From Nitrosopumilus sp. (GTDB taxonomy: Archaea; Thermoproteota; Nitrososphaeria; Nitrososphaerales; Nitrosopumilaceae): DNA of 64,000 nt. How positions within the stretch are numbered: position 1 is the stretch's first letter; every line of letters starts with the position of its first letter. Location of the stretch: the NCBI GenBank assembly GCA_029862745.1, contig JAOTWS010000001.1, forward strand, positions 233,570 to 297,569, read 5' to 3'. Below, in pieces: positions 56,211-64,000 of this stretch. A program made the position numbers and the translations under genes. The notes under the pieces were generated by a model. The model was not told where the DNA came from. It saw nothing but the letters and a program-made list of their open reading frames with translations, and did no database searches.

Positions 56211-56831
56211 ATGAGAATACCAACAAAAACCATATCTTTACTAGCAGTTATTTTTACAACTGTTATTGTATTGAGTATTTCATCTACAGATAGTGTAATT
56301 GCAGAAGTTGATGATATACAACAGGATGCTGCAGTTACAATTAAAGCGCCTGCACTTGTTATAGAAGGTCCATCAACTCAAGAAACCACTGTAGCAGGAT
56401 TATCCTCTGATGGAAAAATACGTGTAGAGATAATTGCTAGCAATCCAGCAAAAGATGAAGCAATGTCTATCGATATTAAGTTCAGAGATGCTAATGGAGG
56501 AAGCCTAAAACAGCATGTCAATTATGATATTGTTGCAACCCAAAATGGCAAAGAAATTCTTTCATCATTAGAAGCTCATGGGCAGGAAGGACATGGAACA
56601 CACAATACTACACCGTTGAAATCAAATGATTCAGTAGATATCAAGGTGAAGTTATTGGGATTCGGATTGCCTGATGAACAAGAAAATTGGACTGGTCCTG
56701 CAAAAGAGATATTATATTTTAACGTGGTTCCAGAATTTGGCACAATAGCTGCAATGATTCTAGCAATTGCAACCATATCCATAATTGCAATATCTGCAAA
56801 ATCAAGATTAAGTATAATGCCAAGATTCTAA
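56211..56831 (+). CDS. PEFG-CTERM surface protein
   Basis: A 206-residue exported protein. Residues 1-30 form a signal peptide (SLLAVIFTTVIVLSISS). The middle is a soluble beta-rich domain (VRVEIIASNP.., with His-rich EAHGQEGHGTHNTTP). The C-terminus has the PEFG-CTERM signal: VVPEFGTIAAMILAIATISI then a basic tail. This motif is processed by an archaeosortase, which anchors the protein to the cell surface. Function of the domain unknown; the His-rich stretch could bind metal. Confidence 0.88.
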   Translation: MRIPTKTISLLAVIFTTVIVLSISSTDSVIAEVDDIQQDAAVTIKAPALVIEGPSTQETTVAGLSSDGKIRVEIIASNPAKDEAMSIDIKFRDANGGSLKQHVNYDIVATQNGKEILSSLEAHGQEGHGTHNTTPLKSNDSVDIKVKLLGFGLPDEQENWTGPAKEILYFNVVPEFGTIAAMILAIATISIIAISAKSRLSIMPRF

Positions 56832-57116
56832 GTTCAAATTCTTTTTATTTTTTGAGTTTATCTTTTCAAATGTTACATCATTTTCAAAGAAACCTTCATC
56901 GGAATGATTAAAACACGACAACTAGAAATTACATTAACTGCTATAATTCGACCAATTTATTTTTTCAATCATTAAGATATCACTCAAATTATTTGAGGTT
57001 CAATATAGATCGATGTAAAACTACTATTTATTTTCACGCCAGATGATTATATGGGTGTATAAGATATTTTTTTGAATTTACTTCTATCGCGTATTCCACG
57101 TGAGTCTTCTTTTAAC

Positions 57117-57436
57117 TTAAATACCAGTATTTTCATCTTTGGTGAAATCAAGATAGACTTTTTCTCCAACAGAAAGATTCATCTCTTTGTATTCATGCAT
57201 GTCAAGCTTTAGTGATGTACCTCCTCCTGACAGCATTCCACCCATACCTGAAAGCATCTTGTTTAGATCTTTTACCATATCTCCCATTTTGGTGGGTCCA
57301 TCATCTTTGAAGGATCAAATGAAGGTGAGTTTTTGTTTCCATCTTTAAGATCTTTGGAAGATGTCAATAAGACTATCACATGAGGTGTACTATCTTGTGA
57401 CGCATCAATTCTTTTTATTACAAATTCCTTGCGCAT
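57117..57436 (-). pseudogene. Small conserved protein, frameshifted
   Basis: Starts MRKEFVIKRIDASQDSTPHV, then 'SSKDLKDGNKNSPSFDPSKMMD'. It continues in the next frame with MGDMVKDLNKMLSGMGGMLS then 'LKLDMHEYKEMNLSVGEKVYLDF' and a stop. One base change near 57291-57300 restores a single approximately 106-residue protein. Not recognised beyond lineage type. May be a sequencing error. Confidence 0.6.
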
Positions 57437-57654
57437 GTTATAAACTTGGAAGATTGGATCTATAATTAATTTTTTTATTTAGACTTGTATGTTAAATCTA
57501 ACTCCTAAATTACAGCTACCTACGCGTTATACTCTCATTCCAAATTTGAACCATCAAAGAATTTCTTTTAATTATAAAAATTTAATTAATTTCTTAGATG
57601 CAATAATAAAAAAATTCTTTGTCATAAATATTAATCAGAGATTCTAGCTTAGAA

Positions 57655-58065
57655 CTAGATATATCTGAAAATTGTTGGCTTGTCTGATTTTGGAAGATCT
57701 GAAACCAATGCAAAGTTGTATAATGGATACATTTCCTTGTATTGTTTCATAAAACTCCATGCCACATCATGTGTTTTGAATACTGTTCTAATACCGTCAA
57801 TCTTACCCTTTTTTCCAAACACATCAAAAGGCACTATCAAGTATTCTTTGGGGCGATTATGAGGTTTTGCTTTGAGAAGCCAAGCTAATGCAAAAAGAAA
57901 TACTGATCCTAAAATCACGTATTCTCCTGCAACTTTAAAAAAGGCAAGGATTACTCCTGGGATAGTCTGCCCAAACAATATAGCTACAAAACTTGAAAAT
58001 GAAATTACTGCTAATGCTGTGAAAATATATGTTTTCCAATCAAATATCTTTTGAAATGCATTCAT
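57655..58065 (-). CDS. Two-span membrane protein, 136 residues
   Basis: Two hydrophobic spans near residues 13-33 (IFTALAVISFSSFVAILFGQ) and 45-65 (EYVILGSVFLFALAWLLK). A soluble C-terminal part follows (EYLIVPFDVFGKKGKIDGIR, then 'VAWSFMKQYKEMYPLYNFALV'). Not recognised. Confidence 0.6.
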   Translation of the reverse strand: MNAFQKIFDWKTYIFTALAVISFSSFVAILFGQTIPGVILAFFKVAGEYVILGSVFLFALAWLLKAKPHNRPKEYLIVPFDVFGKKGKIDGIRTVFKTHDVAWSFMKQYKEMYPLYNFALVSDLPKSDKPTIFRYI

Positions 58066-58128
58066 TAGATGAATAGTGTAAAACTCATTTTAATTTAACT
58101 ATTTCTTATAATTTCAAATAGTCAAAGT

Positions 58129-59265
58129 CTAGTCTGGATCGTCGTAATTTTCTTTCTTTTTACCAGTGTTGGTGTCTTCCATTGGCTTCATCTTTGTTTC
58201 TAAAACGTCCATTCTTGCTCTATAGCCTTCAGCGTATTCTAATTCAGACGGAACCAAAGTTGCTGGATGAATAAATCCTTGACTTCTAATTGACATTGCT
58301 TTCTTTGTTGCAATCTCTCTAATGTAATCCCAATCAGGAGTTGAGAATCCGTCAAATGGACCTGTAAGTTTTCCATCATGCATACTAAAAACCAGTGCCT
58401 CTACAATTGGAATACAAAAGTTGATTGTGGCTGCAGAGTTTAGTTTTACAGGCATTAATGGCATGTTGTGACTTCCTCTGGTATTACCTGCAACAAAATG
58501 TGGATTGTTAAATACACTTCCAACCTCTTCTGTTGCCGGGAAATTCTTTTGTGTTCTAACTAGGCATATTGGATCATCTTTCCCAACATATGTTCCTGCA
58601 ATGTTATGTAATCTATCAGTTGATGCATCAAGTATAGGTTCGCCATCTTTAGTAAAAACTGAATCTACAACATATCTTCCGGGATACATTAGTGCGGCTT
58701 CTATTGTTGGTTTGTCTTGCCACAATTCAAGTTCTGCAATTTGTGCTTTTTCAACATCCATAATGTTAATTTTTACGCCACTTGCAAGACTTTTGTTTAC
58801 AATTAATCCTGTATTACTTAATGCATCTACAAACATTCTATATATTGGATAATTAAAAGCGCCTGGTTCTGTTTTGTCAGCAGCAAAAACAGTGAATGCT
58901 TCATTTGGTCTTTCTTCAAACTCCATCTCTGCGACTCCAGGACCCATTCCTTTTACATTACCTGAAAAGGAATCTCTTAGTAGGTCTTGTCCTGCACCAT
59001 ACAATCCCTCTTTTTTTGCGACTTGGGTTCCTGCCATAAAAGCATCCCAAGCTAATTTATGAATTTTTTCATTATCTACCCCATGTGTATGGGTCATTAC
59101 AATATGTGTGTCATCTCCACAATACCCTATGTAATAATCAATTAGTAAATCCGCTGAATTTTTTACAGTGTTTTTGATTGCTTCAAGCAGTCCATCACTG
59201 GGTTTTGTATGCCCGCCAACACCACCAACATCTGCTTTGATAACTGAAACTGTAATTTTCAACAA
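58129..59265 (-). CDS. Fructose-1,6-bisphosphate aldolase/phosphatase
   Basis: A 378-residue bifunctional archaeal gluconeogenic enzyme. It starts TVSVIKADVGGVGGHTKPSD, then has 'DDTHIVMTHTHGVDNEKIHKL' (metal ligands), 'LRDSFSGNVKGMGPGVAEMEFEERPNEAF' and 'KLTGPFDGFSTPDWDYIRE'. It condenses DHAP and GAP to fructose-1,6-bisphosphate and dephosphorylates it. TTG start, at 59265 or 59262. With the PGI/PMI gene nearby it serves sugar formation. Confidence 0.95.
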   Translation of the reverse strand: MLKITVSVIKADVGGVGGHTKPSDGLLEAIKNTVKNSADLLIDYYIGYCGDDTHIVMTHTHGVDNEKIHKLAWDAFMAGTQVAKKEGLYGAGQDLLRDSFSGNVKGMGPGVAEMEFEERPNEAFTVFAADKTEPGAFNYPIYRMFVDALSNTGLIVNKSLASGVKINIMDVEKAQIAELELWQDKPTIEAALMYPGRYVVDSVFTKDGEPILDASTDRLHNIAGTYVGKDDPICLVRTQKNFPATEEVGSVFNNPHFVAGNTRGSHNMPLMPVKLNSAATINFCIPIVEALVFSMHDGKLTGPFDGFSTPDWDYIREIATKKAMSIRSQGFIHPATLVPSELEYAEGYRARMDVLETKMKPMEDTNTGKKKENYDDPD

Positions 59266-59549
59266 TTAATTCCTGTATGACTTTTATTTATACCCTGTTA
59301 TCATTATTGATTATTCAATGATTCAGAATAACTATTTCCAATTTTGATTCATTTCCATAAAAAATCAATCAGATGAGCCGTTAATTACTTAGATGATATT
59401 TATGATCAGAATAAAAAATAATTTCAAGAGTCAGCACATTAAGATAAAAAGCATATCATTTAAAATTGATATTTTTAAATTTGTAGATTCCTTGTTTGAC
59501 TACAAATTAATCAAATATTATTAAATGGGAGATTTTTTACGTCATAAAT

Positions 59550-60530
59550 TTACAGTCGTGCTTTTATGAAACGGATTGCGGGTATGTCAGTTGGGTCTAC
59601 ACCATCATTTATTGCACGAAGTATTGTTGCATATCCCATACGATATATCGAGTCGATGAGTGCATTAAGCAAATTTCCCTTTGGGGCAAAAAGTTCAAAA
59701 TATGGAACTTTTTTTGATTCAAGGTATTCTTTAACTACATTGAATTGTTTTTTTATCAATAGATGATCATCATTTTTTCTGAAAAGAATTGGACTAATGT
59801 TTGAGGGTCGCTCCCAGGCGTTAATACTATTATGACAAGATTCAGCTATTTCCTCTATCATAGCATGTTTCTTACAATTCTCTTGAAAATCATTTTTAAA
59901 TCTCAAAGCTGCAGGTAACAACAATGGTGAATAGTAACATATGGGGATTTTTGACATGAATTTTGCCAAATTAGCAGAGGGATTATTTTCTTTATCGGTA
60001 GAAAATATTATGTCTCTTGTCTTCTTAAGATTAGATATAGATTCAGTTATCTGTTTTTCTGGCAATCCAAGTGATTCAGACAATGATCCTAAAATACTAT
60101 AAAGCGAAAATACAAGCGACGAACGTGGAGAATTTAACATTTTATATTTATTAAATGCAATTTTGTTGGTTTTACAATATTTTTCAATTTTACCGCCAGA
60201 TGAAAATGCAATAATTTTACATTCCGCTTCGTGAGCCGTTTTAAGCAGAGTTAATGTTTCTATAGTATTACCTGATGCACTATTACAGATAACCAATGTG
60301 TCTTTTGCAATTTTTTTTGGAAGAAAGTATCCCTTAGCCACAAAGATTTCATGGTCAGTAAGACCATACAAGATATTTGCAATTATACCTGATCCTCCCA
60401 TGCCACTGACAAGAATATCATTAAATTTTATATCGATTTTTTCTGAGGAATTAAAAGATTCCTCAGCATGCTCTGGCCAAGATCGGTAAACATCGATCAT
60501 CTCTTGTGCCATTGCACTTATTTTTTTCAT
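59550..60530 (-). CDS. Bifunctional phosphoglucose/phosphomannose isomerase
   Basis: A 326-residue SIS-domain isomerase: ILVSGMGGSGIIANILYGLT (sugar-phosphate loop), 'DTLVICNSASGNTIETLTL', 'CHNSINAWE' and the C-terminal catalytic 'GYATILRAINDGVDPTDIPAI...K'. It interconverts glucose-6-P and fructose-6-P, and mannose-6-P and fructose-6-P. Its place between the FBP aldolase/phosphatase and polysaccharide genes fits supply of sugar nucleotides. Confidence 0.93.
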   Translation of the reverse strand: MKKISAMAQEMIDVYRSWPEHAEESFNSSEKIDIKFNDILVSGMGGSGIIANILYGLTDHEIFVAKGYFLPKKIAKDTLVICNSASGNTIETLTLLKTAHEAECKIIAFSSGGKIEKYCKTNKIAFNKYKMLNSPRSSLVFSLYSILGSLSESLGLPEKQITESISNLKKTRDIIFSTDKENNPSANLAKFMSKIPICYYSPLLLPAALRFKNDFQENCKKHAMIEEIAESCHNSINAWERPSNISPILFRKNDDHLLIKKQFNVVKEYLESKKVPYFELFAPKGNLLNALIDSIYRMGYATILRAINDGVDPTDIPAIRFIKARL

Positions 60531-60906
60531 AACTTGCGTTCAAAGTAATTTATTATTTAAGGTTATGTTTAATGGGTTAGAGTTGGAGATCATTAAGAGT
60601 TAACCAAAATAGAATAGAATAGAATAGAATAACAGCAAGATCATCAGAATGTATTAAAAATTTCCAAATGCAGGGATTCGAATTTTTCCATATTTTGTAA
60701 CGCTGCAAAAAGCAATTGTCAGATTAAGAGATATTTTTCAAGTTGTAATTGATGGATTCATTGTGTATATCAAAACACATCAACAACATGAAGAAAATAT
60801 AATCATATCAAATTTTGCTCACATATATCACAGAATATAATTATTTCTAATTTAGTTGGTTTGTACCAATCATGGAATTGTAACTACAGCGTGTTTGATT
60901 TGGAAT
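60531..60906. other. Intergenic region with AGAAT repeats and a startless open frame
   Basis: About 375 bases. Contains four tandem AGAAT units (60611-60630). A plus-strand frame without a start codon (about 60658-60840) reads GIRIFPYFVTLQKAIVRLRD and may be the end of a lost gene. Confidence 0.4.
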
Positions 60907-62490
60907 CTATTTTCTCAAACTAAGAATTTTAGCATCAAGTGAAGAGGTCTTAGGGGCAGAATTAATCTTAAAGATTGGAATTAGCATAGCTAAATGAAAT
61001 GCAGCACCAATAACATTTACAATGATAAACCAGGATAGTGAATCAAATAACAGTCCTTTTACAATACTTACGGTGAGAAGAGATATTAGCAATAATTGTG
61101 GCCATAATTTTCGCCATGGGACACTACTTCCAGTTCTAGCTGTAACAAATGGTTTGGCTTTATTTCTAAGGGCTTGAATTGAAGCCCCAGTAGTTATTGG
61201 AAACGATATGATATTCATACTTATATTATAGAATACAGATTTTAGAGAATTTCCTGTTTTAACAAAAGTAAGCAAAAAAGTAGTCAATGTAAATATGCTA
61301 TACGGAAGTAAAAACAGTAGATAGGTAGTTAAATCAAGATTTAGTGGACGTATGCTAAATAATAGAAATGCAATTGGACAAAGCATTTGTATGAGATATG
61401 CCCAACCAGACAAATACCAGCTGGTGCTAAGAAAATAATCGAATTTGTATGCAAGGCTGAATGACTTGTTTTTTAATATCTTACTGAAAATCTTCTTTGA
61501 GCATTGCATTGTTCCAAACGCCCATCTCCATTGTTGGTTAAAATATGCAGCAAGTTCTGTAGGTGCGCGCCCATATACCAACTTTTTATTATAATAAAAT
61601 GTCTTCCAACCCTTCATATGCATTTCAACTGTTGTGGCTAGATCTTCAGTTATTGAATTCTCATCAAAACCACCAACACTCAATAAAGCCTCTTTTCGAT
61701 ATACGATGTTTGTTCCACAGCTAAACAATGAACCAAGTGTACTTTTTCCTTCAGTAATAATATCGTAAAAAATTATCTGTTGAGCTTGAGATGCCTGACT
61801 GAGTATAGATGCATCTAGATTAGTATACTGTTGTGGTACTTGTACCATTGCAAGATTTGGATCATTTTGTAAAAAGGGCAACACATCTCTTAAAAAATTT
61901 GGATCGGGCATTTGATCAGCATCCAATATACAGACAAACTCCTCTTCTAGTACAGGTAAAATATCATTAGTTGCTCCTGCTTTGTAGCCTCGTCTATTCT
62001 CCCTGTGAATATATTGTACTCCAATTTGTTCACAAAAATTTTTGATGTCTTTGCAAATTTCAGGATTTGTAGAGTCATCAAGAACGTAAACAACTGCCAA
62101 ATCTTTAGATGCATTAACAACTGCACCTAAATTCATACGAATCATATCAAGAGGTTCATTATACATTGGCACTAAAACAGCAACCTTACTTTTAGAATAT
62201 ACGTACGTATGATTTGCTATCGTACTAGGGTATTTTTCTATACTACGTACAGTGTTCAAATAATATCCTATTGAATGAGCTCCAAAAAAAATAACACTAA
62301 ACATGAATAATATTGAAAAAACAGAATCAATTATTGTACCACCGTGTAATAATGCTGTGGAATTAACATATAGTACAATTGCAGCCAAAATTGATATTAT
62401 AGTCATGATTATCATAAGTCGCATACCCACTGTTGTTATGTTAAAAGTTGAATGTGTTTTAATTGATGGATATGACTGATTTTGAGACAC
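60907..62490 (-). CDS. Membrane glycosyltransferase, GT2 (cellulose-synthase-like)
   Basis: A 527-residue processive GT2 enzyme. N-terminal membrane spans near residues 25-75. The catalytic motifs are VAVLVPMYNEPLDMIRMNLG, YVLDDSTNPE, DADQMPDPNFL, TEDLATTVEMH and QQWRWAFGTM (QxxRW). C-terminal spans cover residues about 350-500. It would polymerise or transfer a sugar across the membrane, most likely for exopolysaccharide. Substrate unknown. No BcsB-like partner is in the window. Confidence 0.92.
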   Translation of the reverse strand: MSQNQSYPSIKTHSTFNITTVGMRLMIIMTIISILAAIVLYVNSTALLHGGTIIDSVFSILFMFSVIFFGAHSIGYYLNTVRSIEKYPSTIANHTYVYSKSKVAVLVPMYNEPLDMIRMNLGAVVNASKDLAVVYVLDDSTNPEICKDIKNFCEQIGVQYIHRENRRGYKAGATNDILPVLEEEFVCILDADQMPDPNFLRDVLPFLQNDPNLAMVQVPQQYTNLDASILSQASQAQQIIFYDIITEGKSTLGSLFSCGTNIVYRKEALLSVGGFDENSITEDLATTVEMHMKGWKTFYYNKKLVYGRAPTELAAYFNQQWRWAFGTMQCSKKIFSKILKNKSFSLAYKFDYFLSTSWYLSGWAYLIQMLCPIAFLLFSIRPLNLDLTTYLLFLLPYSIFTLTTFLLTFVKTGNSLKSVFYNISMNIISFPITTGASIQALRNKAKPFVTARTGSSVPWRKLWPQLLLISLLTVSIVKGLLFDSLSWFIIVNVIGAAFHLAMLIPIFKINSAPKTSSLDAKILSLRK

Positions 62491-62658
62491 ATTGTACTAC
62501 CAATCACATGTCATATTTACTTTTCACCACGATTTCAATAAATTGAACATGGGTTAGATTACAAATGTTACAGAATATGTATTATTTCTGATTTATCGTG
62601 GTTTAATTTCGAGATAGCCATAAAACTTTTTAATCCAACATAGAAAATCACAAGGGTA

Positions 62659-63387
62659 TTGAAGGCAATAATTAATGCAGGTGGAAAAGGAACTAGAGCT
62701 TGGCCTCTCAGCGTATTTGTACCAAAATCAATGATGCCAATAGAAGGAAAGCCATTACTTGAACACATTGTGAATTATTTGAATAAATTTAATGAAATTA
62801 ATGAGATCGTAATTATTTATGACGAATCAAAGTTGGGCGAGCAAGTACCAAATTTCTTTGACGGTAAGTCATACAGAACCAAATTGACATTCAGGAAAGA
62901 CAAGTTAAGAGGAACAGGAGGAGCATTGTTAGAATGTGCTGAAGACCTTAAAAATGAAGATGATTTTATTTTGTGGTTTTCAGACAATTTATCAAATTTA
63001 GATGTACATGGTATGATAAGTCAATTTAGAAGTTCTGATTGTATTGGATGTATAGCAACTAGGAGAAAAAAACCTGAAGAGACAGGTTTTGTCAAGATTG
63101 ACAGTAACAACAAAATATTACAATTTATAGAAAAACCAATTTCAGATCTCCAGCAACCAGAAGCATTAGGAATTTACATGTTTAAAACAGACATAATAAA
63201 AAAGATACAAGAAAGATCTACAGATAAAGAAATAAATTTATCATTTGACATAATGCAAAAACTACCTTCAGGATCAATGCTTAGCTATGATATTGGTAAT
63301 AGTGTGTGGATCGACATAGAAGGTCCAACTAAAATAATGAGAAACACAGCACTTATTCAGAGTGTGTTTACTGACATCTATGATTAA
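62659..63387 (+). CDS. Sugar-phosphate nucleotidyltransferase
   Basis: A 242-residue NTP-transferase: MKAIINAGGKGTRAWPLSVF (pyrophosphate loop), 'KSMMPIEGKPLLEHIVNYL', 'LRGTGGALLECAEDL', 'FILWFSDNLSNL' and 'GIYMFKTDII'. It makes NDP-sugars from sugar-1-phosphate. W-P in 'GTRAWP' replaces the more usual 'RL.P'. TTG start. Likely feeds the neighbouring GT2 enzyme. Confidence 0.9.
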   Translation: MKAIINAGGKGTRAWPLSVFVPKSMMPIEGKPLLEHIVNYLNKFNEINEIVIIYDESKLGEQVPNFFDGKSYRTKLTFRKDKLRGTGGALLECAEDLKNEDDFILWFSDNLSNLDVHGMISQFRSSDCIGCIATRRKKPEETGFVKIDSNNKILQFIEKPISDLQQPEALGIYMFKTDIIKKIQERSTDKEINLSFDIMQKLPSGSMLSYDIGNSVWIDIEGPTKIMRNTALIQSVFTDIYD

Positions 63388-63502
63388 ACTAACTAAAAAC
63401 ACGTTTTCATTGTTTGATGAAAGTAAATATTTCCTCGAAAATACCAGAATATCAATAAGACAAAAAGTATTAGAAATTTTTATTTCTTGTGTCATCATAT
63501 AA
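63380..63502 (+). CDS. Small ORF, possible truncated gene, 40 residues
   Basis: MIKLTKNTFSLFDESKYFLE then NTRISIRQKVLEIFISCVII and a stop. The ATG overlaps the end of the nucleotidyltransferase gene, as in a coupled operon, but the protein stops early. It could be the start of a lost SIS-type or other gene. Not recognised. Confidence 0.35.
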   Translation: MIKLTKNTFSLFDESKYFLENTRISIRQKVLEIFISCVII

Positions 63503-63801
63503 GAGTAACAAATCAACAATAACAACAACAACCACTTATTTTCAAAAGTTCATAATTCTATTGCATAATTGATTATATATACAAGCGTACTGTTTTGTTA
63601 TTTCTAATATTTCATCATGTTTGGTTCAGATATGTTATGTATCCAAATAATGAATATCATCTTATACATGCATTTAAGAAAATCTCAAAGCCATGAAATA
63701 AAAATACAAACATCATCATAGACGAATCAAATAATTATGACTCATAAATTATACTTAAAGAAAAAGGGTTTACAATTTAAGAAACAACAGTACAACAGTG
63801 T
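63503..63801. other. 299-base AT-rich intergenic region, nothing recognised
   Basis: Contains CAA/CAACAA runs near 63510-63535 and no open frame of note. Confidence 0.4.
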
Positions 63802-64000
63802 TTAAAATGTATATCGATTACGACCGTGTGAATTAGGTCGTACGTCTGGAATGTATGTCTCAGATGGTTTTTCATCTGGAATGTATGTCTCAGATGGTTT
63901 TTCATCTGGAATGTATGTCTCAGATGGTTTTTCATCTGGAATGTATGTCTCAGATGGTTTTTCATCTGGAATGTATGTCTCAGATGGTTTTTCATCTGGA
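63802..64000 (-). CDS. Decapeptide-repeat (PDEKPSETYI) protein, C-terminal part
   Basis: A minus-strand frame, open to the window edge, with five copies of PDEKPSETYI and then a unique tail PDVRPNSHGRNRYTF and a stop at 63802-63804. The Pro/Glu/Lys-rich repeat would be an extended stalk or wall-spanning region. I chose this frame over two other open frames because it alone has a non-repeat C-terminus and composition typical of exported proteins. The N-terminus is outside the window. Placed next to glycosyltransferase genes, it may be a cell-surface protein. Confidence 0.65.
   Translation of the reverse strand, partial: PDEKPSETYIPDEKPSETYIPDEKPSETYIPDEKPSETYIPDEKPSETYIPDVRPNSHGRNRYTF
63845..64000. 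repeat. 30-bp perfect tandem repeat, at least 5.2 copies
   Basis: The unit starts TCTGGAATGTATGTCTCAG and recurs at 63845, 63875, 63905, 63935, 63965 and 63995 with no mismatch, continuing past the window end. The period is divisible by three, in keeping with a coding repeat. Confidence 0.97.

Noticed and set aside
60611..60630. AGAAT pentamer run as a regulatory element
   Set aside because: A short microsatellite with no link to a promoter; likely slippage.
63777..63995. Coding frame giving MKNHLRHTFQ repeats on the minus strand
   Set aside because: The repeat is open in more than one frame; the PDEKPSETYI frame has a unique C-terminal tail and a better composition, so this frame is taken as a shadow.
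63845..64000. CRISPR array (30-bp repeats)
   Set aside because: Units are directly adjacent with no spacers and the period is a coding multiple of three.

Overview
The window is a stretch of an AT-rich archaeal chromosome. It looks like an ammonia-oxidising member of the Nitrososphaerota (Thaumarchaeota), closest in style to Nitrosopumilus or Nitrosarchaeum. The evidence is archaeal TFB, EF-1A, uS10, Rpo12, NreA and EndA; a 16S-23S operon without a spacer tRNA; a PEFG-CTERM surface protein; secreted proteins with tandem 'AWVKTNAGWWADG' repeats; a 3-hydroxybutyryl-CoA dehydrogenase of the type used in the 3-hydroxypropionate/4-hydroxybutyrate cycle; and many leaderless genes with a TATA box about 25 bases before the start codon. 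The species was not determined.

Region by region. 1-1.3 kb: an MscS channel and a DUF432 protein. 1.4-12.3 kb: an accessory cluster built around a CarH-like cobalamin-binding light-sensor protein (8710-9564). It also holds two secreted repeat proteins, a DUF1722/YbgA protein, NreA, a BtuF-like protein, a membrane-anchored short-chain dehydrogenase, an FAD-dependent phytoene-desaturase-like enzyme, a START/SRPBCC protein and small unknown proteins. Twelve copies of a short motif, [AC]TAGTG-N-[CT]AA, sit in the intergenic regions here, four of them 31-40 bases before start codons. 12.3-18.1 kb: housekeeping genes (YchF-type GTPase, CoA-binding protein, BirA, TFB). 18.1-22.4 kb: a polyhydroxyalkanoate locus (phaE, phaC, two phasin-like proteins, alpha/beta hydrolase). 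22.4-34.6 kb: small sensory and stress genes, many of them broken (MscS, several universal stress proteins, hemerythrin, phosphoribosyltransferase). 34.8-39.4 kb: the rRNA operon on the minus strand. 39.7-49 kb: metabolic and small regulatory proteins, including a DnaJ-ferredoxin fusion and the 3-hydroxyacyl-CoA dehydrogenase. 49-56 kb: zinc-ribbon proteins, Rpo12, uS10, EF-1A, tRNA endonuclease, DUF47 protein and DNA ligase. 56-60.5 kb: a PEFG-CTERM protein and gluconeogenic enzymes. 60.9-64 kb: a GT2 glycosyltransferase, a sugar nucleotidyltransferase and the end of a decapeptide-repeat protein.

The most interesting part is the 2.7-11.9 kb cluster. I read it as a candidate archaeal light-response regulon. 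The sensor carries both CarH signatures (W-x9-EH and GExHxxG) but no MerR-type DNA-binding domain. Its own promoter and those of several neighbours share one operator-like motif, and the gene content (DUF1722, SDR, FAD oxidoreductase, SRPBCC) resembles bacterial LitR/CarH neighbourhoods. Light sensing and operator binding are inferences; the motifs and gene order are seen directly.

At least eight genes carry frameshifts or internal stops. Some lie in homopolymers and could be sequencing errors. Others (universal stress proteins, hemerythrin) carry several lesions and look like real decay.
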